Origin: Akkermansia muciniphila
GTDB lineage: Bacteria; Verrucomicrobiota; Verrucomicrobiia; Verrucomicrobiales; V1-33
Length of the DNA: 6,527 bases
Assembly (NCBI GenBank): GCA_943331195.2
Contig: CALQKQ020000218.1
Span: 1 to 6,527, forward strand
Direction of reading: 5' to 3'
A program made the position numbers and the translations under genes. Shown here one piece after another: positions 5,736 through 6,527 of the stretch. Numbering within the stretch: the first letter of the stretch is position 1; each line of letters begins with the position of its first letter. The notes below the pieces were generated by a model. It ran no database searches and was not told the origin of the DNA. It saw nothing but the letters and a program-made list of their open reading frames with translations.

Positions 5736-6527
5736 ATGACACCCAGCCCGCTCGAATTCGAAAAGCCTATCCTCGAACTCCAAAAGCAGTTAGACGATCT
5801 TCTCCATAAAGGCTCCGACCAAGCCATCGACCTCACCGCCGAGGCCGACACCATGCGCCGGAAAATCGCCGAGCTCCAAGAAACCACCTACCGCAACCTC
5901 ACCGCCTGGCAGCGCGTCCAAATCGCCCGTCACCCCGCTCGACCCTACATGCTCGACTACGTCGCCTCGTGCTTCACCGACTTCATCGAAGTGCACGGCG
6001 ACCGCCACACCGGCGACGACCACGCCATGCCCGCAGGATTCGCCACCATTGGCGGCCGCAAGGTCCTCGTCATCGGCCAACAAAAAGGCCGCGATACCAA
6101 GGAAAACCTCAAGCGCAATTTCGGCTGCGCCCACCCCGAAGGCTATCGCAAGGCCCTCCGCCTCATGCGCCTCGCCGAAAAATTCCACCTCCCTATCGTC
6201 AGCCTCATCGACACCCCCGGCGCCTATCCCGGCGTCCAAGCGGAAGAGCGCAACATCGCCGAAGCCATCGCCTTCAACCTACGCGAGATGATGATACTCA
6301 AAACCCCCATCGTCGCCATTGTCATCGGCGAAGGCGGCTCCGGCGGCGCCCTCGGCATCGGCGTCGCCGACCGCGTCCTCATGCTGGAAAACGCCTACTA
6401 CTCGGTCATCAGCCCCGTGGGCTGCGCCGCCATCCTTTGGAAACACCGCCAACACGCCCCCGAAGCCGCCGAAGCCCTCAACCTCACCGCTAGCGACCTC
6501 TCCCGCCTCGGCATCGTCGACGAAGTC
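5736..6527 (+). CDS. accA: Acetyl-CoA carboxylase carboxyltransferase subunit alpha (3' truncated)
   Basis: AccA pairs with AccD to move the carboxyl group from carboxybiotin on AccB to acetyl-CoA, giving malonyl-CoA for fatty-acid synthesis in the cytosol. The visible 264 residues align over their whole length with known AccA proteins of about 320 residues, so roughly 55 are cut off by the right edge. Landmarks: LEFEKPILELQKQLDDL at the helical N-terminus (residues 6-22), WQRVQIARHPARPYMLDYV (58-76), IGQQKGRDTKENLKRNFG (113-130), PEGYRKALRLM (134-144), IDTPGAYPGVQAEERN (158-173), and the glycine-rich GEGGSGGALGIGV (198-210) that shapes the active site. In the following motif, normally YSVISPEGC, residue 228 is Val instead of Glu (codon GTG 6417-6419). 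The ATG at 5736 fits the usual AccA N-terminus; it has no Shine-Dalgarno sequence and directly follows an eight-T run plus GCC. Confidence 0.97.
   Translation, partial: MTPSPLEFEKPILELQKQLDDLLHKGSDQAIDLTAEADTMRRKIAELQETTYRNLTAWQRVQIARHPARPYMLDYVASCFTDFIEVHGDRHTGDDHAMPAGFATIGGRKVLVIGQQKGRDTKENLKRNFGCAHPEGYRKALRLMRLAEKFHLPIVSLIDTPGAYPGVQAEERNIAEAIAFNLREMMILKTPIVAIVIGEGGSGGALGIGVADRVLMLENAYYSVISPVGCAAILWKHRQHAPEAAEALNLTASDLSRLGIVDEV

Noticed and set aside
4688..5887. Reverse-strand frame of 399 codons opposite the LysM gene and the accA start
   Set aside because: It crosses the 4691-4726 terminator, the whole LysM gene and the first 50 codons of accA, both of which have clear family motifs on the + strand.
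5969..6493. + strand frame of 174 codons inside accA
   Set aside because: Arg/Pro/His-rich shadow; the accA frame matches AccA motifs continuously across this region.

Overview
The window is GC-rich, all recognisable genes lie on the + strand, and codons end overwhelmingly in C (GCC, CTC, ACC, ATC). It reads as a chromosomal piece of a member of Verrucomicrobiota or a close PVC relative. This placement is an inference from the style of the large exported protein (signal peptide, DDT...GW repeats, LIIDGG modules, DxDxDG linker, C-terminal strand-rich module) and from start codons without Shine-Dalgarno sequences. No marker gene settles it.

Layout. (1) Bases 1-183 are the end of a gene that enters from the left and encodes an almost pure Ala/Pro tail. 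A strong hairpin terminator follows at 209-253. (2) Bases 323-1370 hold a two-gene unit: a divergent GrpE-like nucleotide exchange factor, then a small zinc-ribbon protein 13 nt downstream. A GC-rich hairpin and T-rich stretch close it. (3) Bases 1586-4657 encode a 1023-residue secreted protein built from interleaved repeats, with no recognisable catalytic domain. It is a monocistronic unit ended by a near-ideal terminator at 4691-4726. (4) Bases 4823-5695 encode a membrane-anchored LysM protein whose C-terminal half looks like an L,D-transpeptidase (YkuD) fold that has lost its catalytic motif. (5) After 40 nt comes accA, the alpha subunit of the acetyl-CoA carboxylase carboxyltransferase, cut by the right edge after 264 codons of about 320.

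Functionally, the GrpE-like/zinc-ribbon pair points to a specialised Hsp70 partner system, but no Hsp70 lies in the window. The LysM protein and accA may be co-transcribed, linking a cell-wall-binding protein with fatty-acid synthesis. The exported protein stands alone between two terminators. There is no tRNA, rRNA, insertion sequence, CRISPR array or gene-free stretch over 300 bases. The most interesting items are the degenerate transpeptidase, the GrpE-like/zinc-ribbon pair, the pyrimidine-rich leaders lacking Shine-Dalgarno sequences, and a Glu-to-Val change in the conserved ISPEGC motif of AccA.
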